Source: Oscillospiraceae bacterium (GTDB lineage Bacteria; Bacillota; Clostridia; Saccharofermentanales; Saccharofermentanaceae). From it: a stretch of 64,000 bases of DNA. The stretch lies in NCBI GenBank assembly GCA_902788505.1, contig CADAKH010000001.1, forward strand, positions 99,674 to 163,673, given 5' to 3'. Made by a program: the position numbers and the translations under genes. How positions within the stretch are numbered: the stretch's first letter is position 1; each line of letters starts with the position of its first letter. The notes below the pieces were generated by a model. That model ran no database searches, had not been told where the DNA came from, and saw only the letters and a program-made list of their open reading frames with translations. This document shows positions 62,993 through 64,000 of this stretch, one piece after another.

Positions 62993-63766
62993 ATGAAAAT
63001 ATTGACCAAACGGCTTGCTGTTATATTAACATTTGCGCTCGTCGGAACTATGCTCTGTTCATGTAAATCAGAAACGCCCAAAGTAACAGATACTGAGAGT
63101 ACAAAACTCTATCAGACCCCAATGGAAGCGCTGGAACTCAGTCCCGAGGACTCGCCTGAATGGGTCGTTCAGCTGGCTGAATCAACAGGTGCAACTAATC
63201 AGATCTTTGTTATAGCTGCTCATGAGAAGACAACAGCATGGGTATCCCTGCATGAGAAAGATGCAAACGGAAAATGGAAGATGATCATGACGACTCCAGG
63301 ATACATCGGTATGAACGGGCTCGGCAAAACAAAAGAAGGCGACGGTATGACGCCTGTCGGAACTTTTACATTCAACCGAGCTTTCGGTATCGCAGATGAT
63401 CCCGGTTGTGCCATTCCGTATGTCAAAGCAGATGATGACACATACTGGTCCGGTGATACAGCAGATGGTATGCATTACAACGAACTCGTAAGTCTGAAGG
63501 ATCTGCCAAACCTGAACAAGGATGACAGCGAGCATATTGTTGACTATGTTTACGAATACCAGTATTGCCTTAACATAAGTTACAACGACTCGGGGACGCC
63601 GGGTGCGGGTTCAGCTATCTTCTTGCATTGCCTCGGGAACAGAAAGCCTCGTACGGGCGGTTGTGTCGCTATTCCGATGGAGCAGATGTATTACGTTATG
63701 CAACATGTATCACCTGACTGTATAGTCGTGATAGACTCAATGGATAATCTGGGGGCAACATTCTGA
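62993..63766 (+). CDS. L,D-transpeptidase (YkuD)-like lipoprotein
   Basis: About 257 residues from the ATG at 62993, which follows GAGGTG and begins a signal peptide with lipobox MLCSC. The catalytic region reads SAIFLHCLGNRKPRTGGCVAIP: His, then G-G-C with the nucleophile Cys, as in YkuD domains, though the Arg after Cys-x is replaced. GMTPVGTFTFNRAFGI is the upstream YkuD block (TP-x-G-x-F). It would cross-link or modify peptidoglycan outside the membrane; a murein-modifying or hydrolytic variant is possible. Confidence 0.85.
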   Translation: MKILTKRLAVILTFALVGTMLCSCKSETPKVTDTESTKLYQTPMEALELSPEDSPEWVVQLAESTGATNQIFVIAAHEKTTAWVSLHEKDANGKWKMIMTTPGYIGMNGLGKTKEGDGMTPVGTFTFNRAFGIADDPGCAIPYVKADDDTYWSGDTADGMHYNELVSLKDLPNLNKDDSEHIVDYVYEYQYCLNISYNDSGTPGAGSAIFLHCLGNRKPRTGGCVAIPMEQMYYVMQHVSPDCIVVIDSMDNLGATF

Positions 63767-63821
63767 GTGCACCGATTAAACAATGGCAGGCAGTAAAATC
63801 CTGAATATAATTATCCAGTGG

Positions 63822-63846
63822 GGCCGGCAAAATTGTCGGCCTTTTT
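63822..63846 (+). terminator. Intrinsic terminator of the L,D-transpeptidase gene
   Basis: GGCCGGCAA pairs with TTGTCGGCC (one G-T) and five T follow. Confidence 0.85.
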
Positions 63847-64000
63847 GATGCTGATCTTACCTAGAAACGCGCTGTTAAATACGCATAACAGAGGGACTGT
63901 TTCAGAATGGATGAGATGGTCCCTATTTATTTGGTATGGATCAAGGCGGGATCAGAGGTTTGCCAACAGGTTTTCGAAAAGCCTGCAGTTAAGGCGTTTT
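63847..64000. other. Right edge, no gene seen
   Basis: The last 154 bases carry no open frame with a start signal and no further hairpin of note. Confidence 0.5.

Overview
The window looks like chromosomal DNA of a strictly anaerobic Clostridia (Firmicutes). Shine-Dalgarno sites are strong (AGGAGG/AAAGGAG), many short lipoproteins are present, and there is a complete [FeFe]-hydrogenase maturation set (HydE, HydG, HydF and a TM1266-type protein). There are also oxygen-sensitive Fe-S and radical-SAM enzymes and several c-di-GMP proteins. Genus cannot be fixed from the sequence alone. No rRNA, tRNA, CRISPR array or intact insertion sequence was seen.

Layout. 1-7.7 kb: MFS permease, DUF4298 protein, cyclase-family hydrolase, then an M13 peptidase lipoprotein / FtsX-type permease / ABC ATPase operon behind 11-bp-phased direct repeats. 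7.7-13.6 kb: small lipoproteins (one apparently a double cystatin-fold protein), an alpha/beta hydrolase-TetR pair with TetR-like operators, and a GNAT. 13.8-19.2 kb: ferredoxin-linked aldo/keto reductase and the hydrogenase maturation genes. 19.4-28.4 kb: hybrid histidine kinase, XRE regulator, GGDEF/EAL protein, DUF6273 lipoprotein and a PrsW protease with zinc ribbons. 28.5-32.7 kb: LysR regulator divergent from metE-metF. 32.7-37.5 kb: orphan prepilin, two c-di-GMP proteins and an SGNH esterase.

37.5-47.2 kb is the most notable region. A second LysR paralogue precedes a nitrogenase-like D-K-H-(NifX)NifB cassette that runs straight into a MetN-MetI-MetQ type ABC importer, an unknown protein and a GNAT. 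NifE, NifN and NifV are absent, and the D subunit lacks the usual FeMo-cofactor histidine. With metE/metF 6 kb away, two paralogous LysR regulators and a shared LysR-type dyad, this suggests a sulfur-salvage reductase related to methylthio-alkane reductase rather than N2 fixation. The nifB start carries a probable one-base frameshift.

47.2-64 kb: a helically phased array of seven CGGCAA/TTGCCG sites, membrane and secreted proteins of unknown role, and a surface-polysaccharide-like pair whose acyltransferase is frameshifted. Further on are zinc-ribbon proteins, a radical SAM protein, a DUF218 lipoprotein and a third degenerate-GGDEF/EAL protein. The end holds a decayed accessory patch (ParA remnant, duplicated small protein, 18-bp palindrome), an HD hydrolase and an L,D-transpeptidase-like lipoprotein.
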